Below are positions 1 through 33,943 of a stretch of DNA of 64,000 nucleotides, in pieces (positions within the stretch are counted from its first letter, which is position 1; every line of letters begins with the position of its first letter). Origin of the DNA: Amoebidium appalachense (Eukaryota > Ichthyosporea); the NCBI GenBank assembly GCA_963693365.1, contig CAVNZM010000001.1, positions 8,866,001 to 8,930,000 of the forward strand. Reading direction: 5' to 3'. The notes beneath the pieces were generated by a model. The model did no database searches. It saw only the letters and a list, made by a program, of their open reading frames with translations, and was not told where the DNA came from. The position numbers and the translations under genes were made by a program.

Positions 1-540
1 TTCTGATGAGAGGGGTGGTAGGGGAATGTGGTAGTGGCGAAAGGCAAACACCGGCGTTTTCTCCTTTTCCGCATTCTTTGGTGCATCCTTCTCCCATTTT
101 TCGTTCGCGTTAGTGACAGGCCACTGCGCCCGTAATAACCGACCTTTCGAATCGACCCCAATCACCTCCGTGTGTGTGGCTGCTACGTCTGTAATGTCGT
201 CGCAGAGAAACGTAGAATCCCCCGTGTGAGAAAGAACATGAGCCCCAGGCTTCAGCCACAAGGCACCTTTGCCAGAGACGTGAACGCTCCGCTTACACTG
301 AGAGAGGGGTGAGCAGCACACCGATCCATCCTCCGTGAGAATTGAAACGAACAGACCCCCCAGCGCTATCTTTTTAATCTTGTCCAAGTGTAGATCTTTC
401 GGGGGCTGAAACGTGCGGTCTGGGCAGGAACATGCGGGTGCCACCTCACCGATGCTGGGCTCTCCATCCTTAATTTTGAAAAACCAAAGCGTGTTGTCGG
501 CGGAATGCGCCTCTGCACACACCCGGTCACCCTGCCCCAT
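1..540 (-). CDS. RCC1-repeat-like protein, 5' part (partial)
   Basis: An uninterrupted 180-codon reading frame runs from an ATG at 540 off the left edge, so the C-terminus is missing. An in-frame TAA lies 15 nt upstream of the ATG, supporting this start unless an upstream exon exists. Two stretches have the cadence of RCC1 blades: about residues 53-70 (KKIALGGLFVSILTEDGSV) and about residues 121-140 (DVAATHTEVIGVDSKGRL). RCC1-type beta-propellers act as exchange factors or as interaction platforms, for example in HERC ligases. The exact family cannot be told from this fragment. Base composition is ordinary and it lacks the homopolymers of the neighbouring spacer. A WD-type propeller is the main alternative. 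Confidence 0.45.
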   Translation of the reverse strand, partial: MGQGDRVCAEAHSADNTLWFFKIKDGEPSIGEVAPACSCPDRTFQPPKDLHLDKIKKIALGGLFVSILTEDGSVCCSPLSQCKRSVHVSGKGALWLKPGAHVLSHTGDSTFLCDDITDVAATHTEVIGVDSKGRLLRAQWPVTNANEKWEKDAPKNAEKEKTPVFAFRHYHIPLPPLSSE

Positions 541-1502
541 TCTGAGAGGGGCTTAACAACCTAACGTGTTGTGTCTGTGTGAAACATGACAGTGGGGATG
601 CAGCAGAATGGGTCTCCGTACAGTACTGTTATGGTTAGACAGCCAACATGTGATGTGTATGAATATGTAAAGACCATACGAGCATTACATAAACTGATGC
701 ACTTGATGCTGCCTCGCGAGTGTCAAGTGTATACGTACTGAGTCTAAATAAGTTTGTCTGTCGAACTTGAGTCAGCTCGAGTGACTGGCACCAGCATGAT
801 GCCTCATTAGCCAATCAAATATGGCTACTTACGTAAGTCTACACAGGATGACAGTCGTTCGAATTCCGAGAGCGAGAGCTGTCCTTCAAAGGTCGTCTTC
901 CAGCGAGAAATGATTCAAGCAGCATCACGAAAGCGACTACGTTCCTCCCCTGTATTTGAAGCATTTCCAGAGTCTATATGATTGTACTGCGGCTGTAGGG
1001 CACACGGTGCTGTGCTTGGGTGGGCCTTTACGAGTGTTTACAACCAGGGTGCGAGTCGTCCCCTTCGTCCGGGTTCGTACCTGTACATGAGTCCCATCCT
1101 GAGAAGTGACCGGCCTTGGCTTGTAAATTTTTATTAATACCACAAACTTCATATATCAAATATGCCAAATTCATCTTCTCGGGGTTCTTATGTAAGAAAA
1201 AGACAGTCCCACATCTGGCCATGGCCATGTGCTAATCTGCACATCTGTTTAGGTGCTGGTAGGCGGACTTCGGATATCCTCATATCCACACTCAAAATCT
1301 GTCACCCTTCAGCCCTTTCCTGCGTACTATCCAAACTGTTTTCCCTCAAGCTGGCTTCGTTGCTTTTGCTTTGGCTTTTTCGTAACTTATAAACGCAATT
1401 GCTGGACCCGGCCATGGCAAGCAGGATATGTGTTCCTTCCTGTGCGATGTGTGAGCGCTGTCTAGTAGGCATACTAATTGAGAGTTGTTTTTCTTTTTTT
1501 TC

Positions 1503-1549
<47 letters not shown>

Positions 1550-3262
1550 GTATAAGGCTAGCATACAAGATCTCCTTTTGCATAACCGTTTTGTGTCAGT
1601 TGCACATCGGTCATACATAAGCTTATAAGATTCTGCATATTTGGTGGCACAAATTACTCTTCGACCTGTACGTCTCATTTGCATTGCACGGTTTGAAGCC
1701 GAGCACCGCAGAACGACAGGACGAATGTTGTTGCATGTTCTACCAGCCGCGTACATGTATTACTGCACATGTGGTCTCTCCAATTGTGGCGAATTGCTAG
1801 AACCATCGAGGGAAATCTGGTTTCTTTGAGGTTCTGGGTCTGGGAAATTGGCATGGGCCAGCGCCCGTCTAACGACCGGGTGTTTTTGGCTTTGAAGCAA
1901 GGTTGAATATTTCTGTGTGTGCGGTGTAACTTGGTGTGTGCAAGGGTCAAATGTTCGCATGATATGATGTTGTTTATAGAATTGGAGTAGAAGCACACAG
2001 GCATAACGCAAATTTGAAGTCGATTGCTGCCGCACGGTGACGCCTATATGCATGCAGCTTGTGGCTCGCGCCCAGCCCCCCCCCCCTCCCCCCTCCCCCC
2101 CCTCCCTCCCTCCCACCCCACCCCGCCATAGCCACCCCGCCCACCCCGCCACCCGATCACTGTGCATGTGAGCCGCGCGAATATATATATGTAGATTACC
2201 GTGTCACGGTAGTAATATAATTAGACTCTTGAGGCTCCTAGCTCTTGACCTAATACATCGATGCCCCCCCCCCCCTCCCCCGCCCCCCCATCCTCCTCCT
2301 CCCCCGGGCCCCCTAGGCGCCGGCCTCCCCCCGGCCCTCCATCTCCCCCCTTCCCCCCCCCCCCCAAACCACCACCACCGTGCACATACACACACACACA
2401 CCACCCCACCTCACCTCACCGAAAAAAAAAGAAAAAAAAAGGAAAAAGAAAAAGAAAAAAAAAAAAGAGTCTATGATGCATGATATCAAGTTTTTGATCA
2501 GTGACAAGTCTGTGCGTGTGTGGTGTGGCTGTGCTGGCTACAGCAGAAATCCACATATGCATAAGATGTGGATAGCCTCAAATTCAGCCTACCCCTGTAT
2601 ATGATACTACTAAGTTTAAGTTTACGCATGTACGCCAAAAAAGGAAATTGCCCGTATATAATCATATTCATAACCAGCCAACCATCATTTATTTTTCCTT
2701 CCAGCTATGGCAGGGATCTGACATCATATGCTGACCTCATGCCGACCTGCAGACAGCTGACCTAACAACGCGAGATGCTATAGTTTTCTAACCATCGTGT
2801 CCATTCATATATATTTGCTGATCATGCGGCTTGTGGGTAATAGAAAGCAATCTATTTCACTCAGCGTAAACCCTTACATATCCATTCAGCAATAACCTTC
2901 CCTTTGCATAGACGTGGCCAGCACGTCTCAGGCTGCAACACATGATTGCATGTATACCTGTTCTGCACACTGTTACCCTTCTCATAAAAATAAATACTGA
3001 ACCATTTCTGTAGATATACAATAAACCTCTGCACCATCATGAGCGTGACTTCATTTGAAGTATAAAAAAAAACTGGCTGCCTTGAGCTCACCCCCTAACC
3101 ACGAGATCTAAAAACATTTGCTCAGCCAAGCTCCCCCCCCTTTTCCTCCCTTTCCACACCCTCTCTCCACTGGCCCACCCATCCACTCACAACATGTGAA
3201 CCCATTCACATTGACAAAGAATTGCCGGAAATACAAGCAACCCTAGGCCAGAATAGATCCCG

Positions 3263-3295
<33 letters not shown>

Positions 3296-3320
3296 CGAAT
3301 CGGAGGGTCGGAGGGGTGGT

Positions 3321-3366
<46 letters not shown>

Positions 3367-3619
3367 TAAAGTGCTCTACCAACCCACAACCAGCAAGGCA
3401 ACGTCTGAAAACCGATGACGCCCCTACATGCTCCCCAAAAAACACCTCACGAGATGGATTTAATAAAAACATCACTACCGCACAATCATCAATAACAATC
3501 TTCTCAACATTGATACAATGATTTGCAGCTTGCAGCCCCTGGTGGGGGGAAAGAAAAAAAAAAAAAAGGGAAGGGGGGGGGGGGGGGGGGGGGGGGGGGG
3601 TTCTGGGACACTTAGGCGA
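541..3619. other. Intergenic spacer, simple-sequence rich
   Basis: I see no convincing gene. The spacer holds a poly-G run (about 1514-1548), C-rich blocks (about 2074-2130 and 2264-2366), an A-rich block (2421-2467), an A/G tract followed by poly-G (3261-3365) and another poly-G (3567-3600). It separates the minus-strand gene at the left edge from the 3' end of the WDR76 homologue. The short open frames here are poly-Pro or poly-Gly readings of the homopolymers. Confidence 0.6.
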
Positions 3620-10412
<6,793 letters not shown>

Positions 10413-11150
10413 CTTGGTGTTCTCTCACGCAAAATCTTGACCAACAAAATCTTGAGGAAAAGAGGCAGGATAGGCCCTATCCTAAAACTTGTTGACGGTG
10501 TTCTCAGAAAAGCTATCAAGCCGCTAACTCGGTCTCACAGAGCTGAACTGACAAGCTGGAACTGACAATACTGACACCCAAGAAAAGCAAACACGAAATG
10601 AAAAGCATGAAGGGTGCGTACCGCGTCATGAGGAAAGCAAGGTATGTAAGAATCTGGGTTTAGCGCAAAAGGATTGGCTAGTGGTTTTCTTATCGCTGAG
10701 CCATCTCCCGCCAAGACCCTGTAAAATGATTCGTAGAGAGTGTACCGTGCTTACGTAATACAGTGGTGCGCGGCGTTCCTGTTTCCTCCGAAATTTAGCC
10801 TGGCTTCAAAGTTTTGAAAAAACAAAAACATCAGTTCACCTGGTGGAAACAGGAAAACGCCGCCAAGATCCAATTATTTCACCGTATAAATTCCTACTTT
10901 TTCTTTTAGTTTATATCTACATTACGAACACGTGAATGAAAGTTTGTATAATATAATAAGAACAGCACTTTGGTGCATCGTGCAATCGTTGACACAGCCG
11001 TTTCGCTGCAAACCACTCGTACCGTTCCGTACAACGGTCACAACTTTCAGCCTCCTGCATAAACCTTTCAATCAATAAAGAAAGCAGACTGAGATCTAAA
11101 GCTAGATATGATGCGAAAACTAAGGTCATGTCTATAGAAACACATTGAAA
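10413..11150. promoter_or_regulatory. Bidirectional promoter interval between WDR76 and FAM91A1
   Basis: The two start codons face apart across 738 bp, so both promoters must lie here or in 5' introns. Unlike the surrounding introns, the interval has no homopolymer or dinucleotide tract. It contains a 17-bp near-palindrome at 10467-10483 (AGGATAGGCCCTATCCT). It also contains an imperfect inverted repeat: CGGCGTTCCTGTTTCC at 10771-10786 against GGAAACAGGAAAACGCCG at 10845-10862. I see no clear TATA box at a useful distance from either ATG. Assignment as a promoter is inferred from position only. Confidence 0.5.
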
Positions 11151-26470
<15,320 letters not shown>

Positions 26471-27078
26471 CCCTATCTGGGCCACGGTGTATACAACACT
26501 GTTACTCTTTTTGTTTTTTGTTTTTTGTTTTTTGTTTTTTGTTTTTTTATTTTTATCCTGTTTTGTTCCTACGGGGCCCCTCACAAAAATACCGCCTTTT
26601 ACTATCTTAGGCACCAAGTGTACACTAGCTAGGGTGCTAATATCTGTCACCCTTTTGTTGGAGTTGCATTTTACTCTCGGGGGGGTGATATATCGGTTTG
26701 TTGGCTGTAGCCACGAAAAGTGTTGCATGGATTGGTTTTTGGTGCCGTGTGTGGGGAGCAGTTAGGCAGGGGGGGGGGGGGGGGGGGGGGGGGGAAGGGG
26801 GAAGGGGGGTTTGCCTATGGGTAGTCATCATCCTGGATTTTGACGTTACCTTTTTGCTTCTTGCTTTATTTGGCAGTGTCTTTGTGCATGTGTTTGGCAA
26901 TGCAGTGCCATGAGCTCGAGAGTGATGTGTCGACATAGATTTACGTTTTTCGTGTGTTTTTTAAGGATTGTTTTGGTTGGGACGTGTGGTGGCTTTGCGT
27001 GTGTCTACGTGTGTGTGTGTGGTGTGTGTGTGTGCGTGTGTGCGTGTGCGTGTGTGTGTGTGTGTGTGACACTGTGTT

Positions 27079-27109
<31 letters not shown>

Positions 27110-27128
27110 CGCGCATGTGCGTGTGTGT

Positions 27129-27193
<65 letters not shown>

Positions 27194-27762
27194 ATCGGGG
27201 GGGAGGGGAAGGGACGGGGGGGGGGGGGGGGGGGGGGGGGGGAGGGTATAGTGATTCTCTAGATGGCAAATATACCGAATGTTAAGTGCTTTTGAGCATG
27301 TACATACATTTGTAGGATTCCCGTATGTTTAATTTGAAGGTTATGCCCAGCTAATTACAGCAGCCTTCACACTGTTTGCATCCATGACTCTCAACCAGAT
27401 TAAATGTTAAGACTTCCGAACCCGTGGCCCCAGCCCAGCGCCAAATATATGCTTTGCGTAAATAGAAGAGGTAACAATAAAAAAGAAACAACCCACATCG
27501 GGATTCGAATTGACCAAATTGCAAAAACGTGTTTCTGACCACGGGCTAGTAACCATGTACGTATTCCTCCGGGCCCTTTCAAAAATATTACATATATGCT
27601 AAGGGTTTCCCAGCCTAAAGACCGGCCTGTATAAATGGATGTCGCAAATGAATATATCAGACTGGGCTTCATTGTGTGCAATTGCAGGCTTTCCGACATC
27701 CCCCTGTATGCATGTGTTTGTGCACGGCTGTGTGCATGTGGATGTGCATGTGTGTGTGTGTG

Positions 27763-27801
<39 letters not shown>

Positions 27802-27804
27802 ATG

Positions 27805-27847
<43 letters not shown>

Positions 27848-28021
27848 AATATTGTGCGTGTGTGTTTTTCCTGCGTTTATTATTTGTGTGTAAATATGTG
27901 CGCATGGGTCTTTGGTGGTTCGTGGTGTTTTTGTGTGAGAGGGAAGTTTGTGCATGTGTGTGTACATGTGAACGTTTGTGTCGACCACACTTAGGGGTGG
28001 GGATGACTTATTGGTGGTGGT

Positions 28022-28072
<51 letters not shown>

Positions 28073-29736
28073 GATTGCCCAGATAGTCTTTTTATAGAGG
28101 GGTGCGGCACGTGCAAACTTGGGCCATGGTATTTGGCTATAAGAAATTTATTGCATCGGCACACAATTTCTGGTTTCTTGATCGATCACAATAGTACGGT
28201 CATTATCTCTTGTGCTTGTTGGTTCTTACTCCACGTGTTCTTTTTCCTGTCGCAATGTTTAGGACTTATGCTGGTTATGTGCTCTTACGTATGACCGATA
28301 TTCGTATCCCTGGGACACTACGTTTTATCTTATAAAGCCAGCAATGCAGGTCTCCTTGTCACAAAAAAACTCTCCTTGTACATGTCGAAGAACTTTCACT
28401 GTACCAATATCTTGTTTGTAAACATTATGTTCAACCCGACAGGTCATGCAGGTTTTATATAAATGTGTACGTACAAAAATAGGTAACCGTCACACAAAGT
28501 GATAAAAAAAACAGTAATCTTGTAAAAGGCATCCTCTATACCCTGCCCTGCAAAACATTTTCGGGAACTTAGGAATTATAACCTACTGTTTAGACATTCA
28601 AACCCTTATAGTTAACTTATATCGGGCAATCTAAGAAAACGCCGTACTTTTGTGATGCCCAAATTTGACTGGTGCGCAATTATATCTCGGATCAGAATTT
28701 CGAAATATTGCCTCCTCCTCTCGACAACCTCCGGCCGATACCTGCATGGACCGGAACACATCGTTATTAGTGAATTCATTACACACCCACAATTTTGCTA
28801 ATTTATAATTCATTACACATAACACATATAAAACATTACACATATAATTCATTTTGAAAAAACCATTGAGCTCTAGGTTACACCACTGAGAATACACACA
28901 AAAAAATAATGCAACAGGTACATACGGTAACCAATTGCATCACAGGGGTCGTATAATTATCTGAAACTCTATGATTCTTCTTGTAAAACAAACACACCTC
29001 TCTCTCCACCTCCCCCCCCCCCCCCCCCCTCCCATTCTCCCCTCCCCCCCCCCCCCCCCCCCCCGGTGCCGGCCTACATTACCACTACACGCACACACGT
29101 ACACGCACACGCACACACACACACAAAAACCTTCCTTAACAGCACTCACTCACACCCACCAAGCAAATACCTCCCACCACACACGATGATAAATCCCGTG
29201 TTGCCTATAACTATATCATGCCCATCCTCTTCTCAGCCATACATCCTTTACACCTAACATAGCTTTAGAAATGCAACGTAAAGCCACCCCCCCCCCCCCC
29301 CCCCCCCCCCCCCCTTTTTTCCTGCGCCGTTTTTGCCTCACCCTTGGCCCCCCCTCCCCCCCCCCTTCCCCCCCCCCCCTTCCCCATTGTTACATTGTTA
29401 TGCAACACCCCTTCCCCCCCCCCCCCCTCCGCACGGGAAATGTAAGTCTTCATGCATGCAACTTCTTTCCCCCCCCCCCCCCACCACCACCACCACCACC
29501 ACCACCACGTCCCTCCCTCCCCCCTCCCCCCCCCCCCCCCCCCCACACACACACCCATCCAAGCACAGAGACCGTAGCTCGAACTCTCTGATCCCGCCCT
29601 CCCCCTTCACCCCCCCCCCCCCCCCCCCACCTTTCCCCTCGCCCATCACCACCACAACCCACCACCATCACCCTTCCACACAAACCACCTCCCCGGCTCG
29701 TTCTCCCCCATTAACACCACCAACGAAGTATAACAG

Positions 29737-29818
<82 letters not shown>

Positions 29819-30119
29819 AAAAAAAAGAAGAAGGTGACAGTTGGCTTAAGCATATACCCTACAGGAAAGTGATCCCTTTTAAGAGCTGCAGCCCAGTACT
29901 ACAGCTGTCTCAGGCAACGACCAGGGGCTGCAAAATGGAGGGCGAGGGGGGGAGGGAGGAGGGGGGGGAGGAGGGGGGTAGGGGAGGGGGGGGGGGGGGG
30001 GGGAGAGGGGGGAAGTGGGTGAGGAGAGAGAACCTGAGGCAGAAAAGAACGGAGAGGAGGGGGGGGGAGGGAGATCGTGAGGGGGGGAAGAAGAGGGACA
30101 GGTGACGAGAAGAGGGTAT

Positions 30120-30150
<31 letters not shown>

Positions 30151-30206
30151 AGGCCCGGTGGGGTAAATTCCAACATCACAAAGAAATCACGAAAACTTGC
30201 ACCCAC
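26471..30206. other. Intergenic spacer downstream of FAM91A1
   Basis: I see no supported gene. A heptamer repeat (GTTTTTT, about 26512-26545) follows 40 nt after the FAM91A1 stop and may fall in its 3' UTR. Mixed GT/GC repeats occupy 27000-27190 and 27740-27846, and poly-G runs occur at about 26769-26794 and 28021-28070. The stretch 28080-28970 is ordinary AT-rich sequence without a recognisable frame. Very long poly-C runs with CAC blocks fill 29010-29810. Later exons of the minus-strand PX gene could lie here but I could not identify them securely. Confidence 0.5.
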
Positions 30207-30460
30207 CTTCCAAAGTAATTCTTCGGGGGGAAACTTCTGCTCTGAGGGTCGCTTAAAGAAATAAAAGCACTGGTGGCCTTAAAAAACGCCAGCATCTCGC
30301 TGTATCTAACCAACATGTGCAGATCACTCCCCTCTGCCCTGTACGCTATTCTATACATCGTGGGCTTGCCCCCCTCGACCTCTACGCTGACCCGGTTGGG
30401 TGGGGAGAGTGACTCTCGAAAGCTGCCATGACGGGTTGGCGACCAACTCATTTCCAAAAC
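30207..30460 (-). CDS. PX-domain exon of an incompletely resolved gene
   Basis: A 254-nt exon is flanked by a good acceptor (pyrimidines, then CCTCAG) and a GTGGGT donor, phase 0 in and phase 2 out. The translation shows PX (phosphoinositide-binding) landmarks in order: a strand MYRIAYRAEG, the lipid-contact motif VRYSEMLAFF (equivalent to RRYSDF), then FPPKNYFG, the proline-rich segment that normally reads PPK..FG. PX domains bind phosphatidylinositol 3-phosphate on endosomes and occur in sorting nexins, kinesins and kinases. The parent family cannot be decided from one exon. A 31-34-nt exon at about 30687-30720 would splice in phase. A short exon after 29928 could end the frame. Confidence 0.55.
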
Positions 30461-30933
30461 CTGAGGATAGGGCGAATGAAGAAAGGAGAGAGTCATAATC
30501 AGCACACACGAGGCGGCGGGAGGGGCGGGGGGGGGAGGGGGGGGGGGAGGGGGGAGGGGGGCGGAGCAGGGAAAGAACAGCCAATGACCGTAAAAAAGCC
30601 CAATTCCCCCACAACCTATCCATAAGTCCTTCCGCTTCCTCCCCCCCCCCCTCCCCCTCCCCCCCCTTCTTTCTTTCCCCCTCACCCTCCTGTCATGCAA
30701 CAAGCTCTTCCCGTGGCTGCTGCATAAGCAGGTAAAAAAGGGAACCGGCCAGAACAGGCGTGAGAATGTTTCGTAGACGTGTATTGCACATTAGGGAAGG
30801 GGATGCAGGGGGGAGGGGGGGGGGGGGGGGGAGGTACTTGTGAGCGTGTGTTTGTGGTGGTGATGGTGGGGTGAGGGGGCAGGGGGGGGGGGGGGGGGGG
30901 GGGGGGAGGGGGCGGAGATGGGGGGGAGGGGAG

Positions 30934-30972
<39 letters not shown>

Positions 30973-31147
30973 CTTGCAACGTGTATATGTGCAACGGTGC
31001 ATGTCACGCTGTGCTATGCAAATGCACGTGTGAAATAATGTGCGTGTGAACGTGCATGCGTGTCGCTGTGTGCGTGTGTGCACGTACACGTTTGTGCCTC
31101 TATAAAGGAGCAGAGAAATCTCGACAAAACATTGAGCCCCGTCATAC

Positions 31148-31274
31148 CTGAAAACTGACCGAAGTAGCGTCGGACCTCACTTATTCTAACGTTGCAAGAC
31201 CCCTCCGATTGCCCAACACACGGACAGCTTGTATTCCTCCTATCTCCACTCGGTAACACAGGGAAATTGTGCAT
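31148..31274 (-). CDS. Tentative first coding exon upstream of the PX exon
   Basis: An ATG at 31274 opens a 42-codon frame that ends at a consensus donor (CAG then GTATGA at 31147). A TATATAA lies at 31465-31459, about 190 nt upstream of the ATG, at a plausible promoter position. I recognise no domain. Its phase (1) does not match the small candidate exon ahead of the PX exon, so either another exon lies between or this belongs to a separate transcript. Confidence 0.25.
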
Positions 31275-31636
31275 ACGTATACTACTGTATACTACTGCTT
31301 GGTTACCAATATAGCTTAGGTTCGGTATTGCAGGCTGATCTTGCGAAGTTGTATAGCTGTGCAAACGCAAACGTAGGGCTACCGTAATTTAGCAGAGGAA
31401 TGTGATGAATAGTCGTACGTGACTTTGTGATGTTCAGACAACTGAGACAAGGTTCGGTTTATATACTCGGCACAGGCAGCGAGACACCAATTAGAATTAG
31501 GTATAAAGCAGGGCAGAAAAATGATCTTTTGGAAAAGCGGTGGGAAAAGACACTGCACAAAATTCCCTATCATAGGTGCTCGATTTCATGGCAAGCTTCA
31601 AAATAGTTGGCCCCGGTTGAATATTACCACAACATC

Positions 31637-31689
<53 letters not shown>

Positions 31690-32993
31690 TTACCTCATAC
31701 TGGTTTATTTATCTACCCTTCTATATACAAATATTAAACTGCTTCTTCCGAAGATAGAGACGGAGTTACTGCTGTTGTTTTACACACCTCTGAGCCAATT
31801 CGATCTGGTTGGCTCCAAAAATAGGAAGTTGGGATCAACCAATAAAACGTCATGTAGCGCAACGAACAAAAAAAACTTGACACACAGTAAAGGTTGGCTT
31901 ACTGTACAAATGGGAGGAATTGGGAGCTCATATAGTTAGGGCAAACAGAATGGTTGACGATTACGGTAATACATGTTTTTTTTTGTTTTTTGTGGGGGGG
32001 GGGGGGGGGGGAGGGGAGGGGGGGGGGGGGAGAGGGGGGGGGAGGGGAGGGGAGGGGGGAGGGGGGAGGGGGGGGGGGAGGGGGGGGGGGGGAGGGGGAG
32101 GGGGGGCGAAGGGAGGGGTTGATGGGATGTACCAATGTACCATGGTACCATTTCACGGTGTAATTTGACACACCCGTGCACAAGCACACAGGTGCACCTA
32201 CGTAAGTATGCACAAGCACACACACACACACATACACGAAGAAACTGCACCGGCACATCGATACAAACACACGTGCACACACCACACACCTAAACAAGCA
32301 CATGCACACACGTGGGCGCTCACTCACACATACATACACGCACACCGTCACACACACATGTACGTATGCAGTGTCACACAGTCCCACATACACGTGTACA
32401 CACACAGTGCACGTACACCATGAGACACATCTTGACACACATACCCCCCCCCCCCCCCCCTACCATTGCCCCCCCCCCCCCCCCCCCCCCCCCCCCGAGA
32501 GGTTTCTACTGAGTGGTGTGGTAGATGCGTGTGAGACTGCAGCTGGGCCGGCAAACTTGAATGAATACACATGGCTATGTGTGTGCATGCATAGTGACAG
32601 ACGGTGTGTATAAATGGTTGTCTTTTTTTGGTTTTTTGGTGCCACACTAGAAGAATGTATCTTTTTCAAAAAAAAAAAATAATTGAAAGTTGTTGGTGAA
32701 TCAACCGTTGAACGGTTTCGTCGTGTTTCGGCTTTTTGGTGAGTTCTTCTCAAGTTTTTGGGCTGGCGCAGCCGCTGGCTTGTGTAGGATTTTCAAGAAA
32801 GAAGAACATACACATAATTATTTTTTTATTTCTACTGCATACAGCACCACCGGGCGCACAAAACGTCACGGAGTACTAATAGCGCTGATCAGGCAGGAAC
32901 CTCTCAAAGTGTCTAAGATCAGAAATGGCAAAAATTAACTTCACTTCTCTGAAACAGGCACCATTAACATCGCCATAGCATCCAGCCAGGCCG
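31275..32993. other. Spacer left of the retrotransposon
   Basis: It contains an (AT)n tract (31638-31684), a G-rich block (31993-32106) and a CA-rich region with poly-C (32205-32496). The last ~110 nt before the retrotransposon correspond, in reverse orientation, to part of the local ~500-bp repeat found at 37.4-38.7 kb. I see no supported gene. Confidence 0.5.
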
Positions 32994-33758
32994 TGTTGGA
33001 CATTGTGTTCATAGAAGCTAATTCTAGTGCACGTTGTTCCTTCTGTAAGTCAGAAATGATTGCATCTTGTGAGGCCAACCTCTGCTCCAGTAGTTGGACT
33101 AGTTGCTGCAACTGTAAGTTGTCAGACATAGTGTCGTGTATGATGGGTAACTAGTCTATGTGTTTTGTGCACTGGAAACGACAGTAGAAAAGTGTAAATC
33201 AAACGTTCTGCTTCCCATGTTTGTGACATGGGAGGCACTGCTTTATATAGTCGTTGGCCACCTCATGGTGGCCTCGTGTGCACCCTGGTGGTGGGCCATG
33301 TACAGCATGGCCGAAAAGAGAGCACAATGAAAACAAGTCGTTAAAGATATAAAAGTTAACTGTGCACGTTGAGTGGCTAGTTAACTTGCACTAAAGCACA
33401 CAAATAAACGTGTTTAACACACCAATTGCAGTTAAACGTAAATCTTGCTTCACACAACTAAAAATATTCTGAGAATATCCGGGAATAAAGCACACTACCA
33501 CTCTAAGAATAGAATCCTGTGGCAAATATAGACATGACATCATCTGAACCGGGAATATTAATTAATGAGCACAATTAGCACGTTGCTAGTGAAGCTCGTC
33601 ATTGGTACAGTTTTGGCTCAAACATATAACTACCATATATGAATATGACCGTAAACAAAAGCTCTATGCACTCGAGTGAGTGTTGAAACAGTTATTCAAT
33701 TGCTCAGAAACTTTCTCTAACAGACATTGCTAGCCGGGAGTACCAGTGTACTCCAACA
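32994..33758 (-). repeat. 3' LTR of the copia element
   Basis: 765 bp, TG...CA ended. On the minus strand a TATA box (CTATATAAAG, 33250-33241) marks the U3/R side. A short frame starting MSDNLQLQ opens at 33129 and runs out of the LTR into flanking DNA, stopping at 32941. The sequence just upstream of the LTR (AGTAGGGG, 33766-33759) is the likely polypurine tract. A longer purine stretch lies at about 33894-33910. Confidence 0.95.
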
Positions 33759-33943
33759 CCCCTACTCAATTGGATAATTGTGGTATGAATTAATGCAACT
33801 GAGCTCGAGTGCTTCAGGTGCACAAAATACAGACAATAAAGATTCCCCTACTCAATTTTAGTATGGTACACGTAGTTGCACAGTCGGATGCAACTCTCTC
33901 CCCCCCCTGAAGTATGAGGGCGCAGTTGGTTGATGACGGGTGC

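Noticed and set aside
28631-28897. 88-codon minus-strand frame downstream of the PX exon
   Set aside because: Ordinary composition but no recognisable domain, no clear splice connection and no promoter signal.
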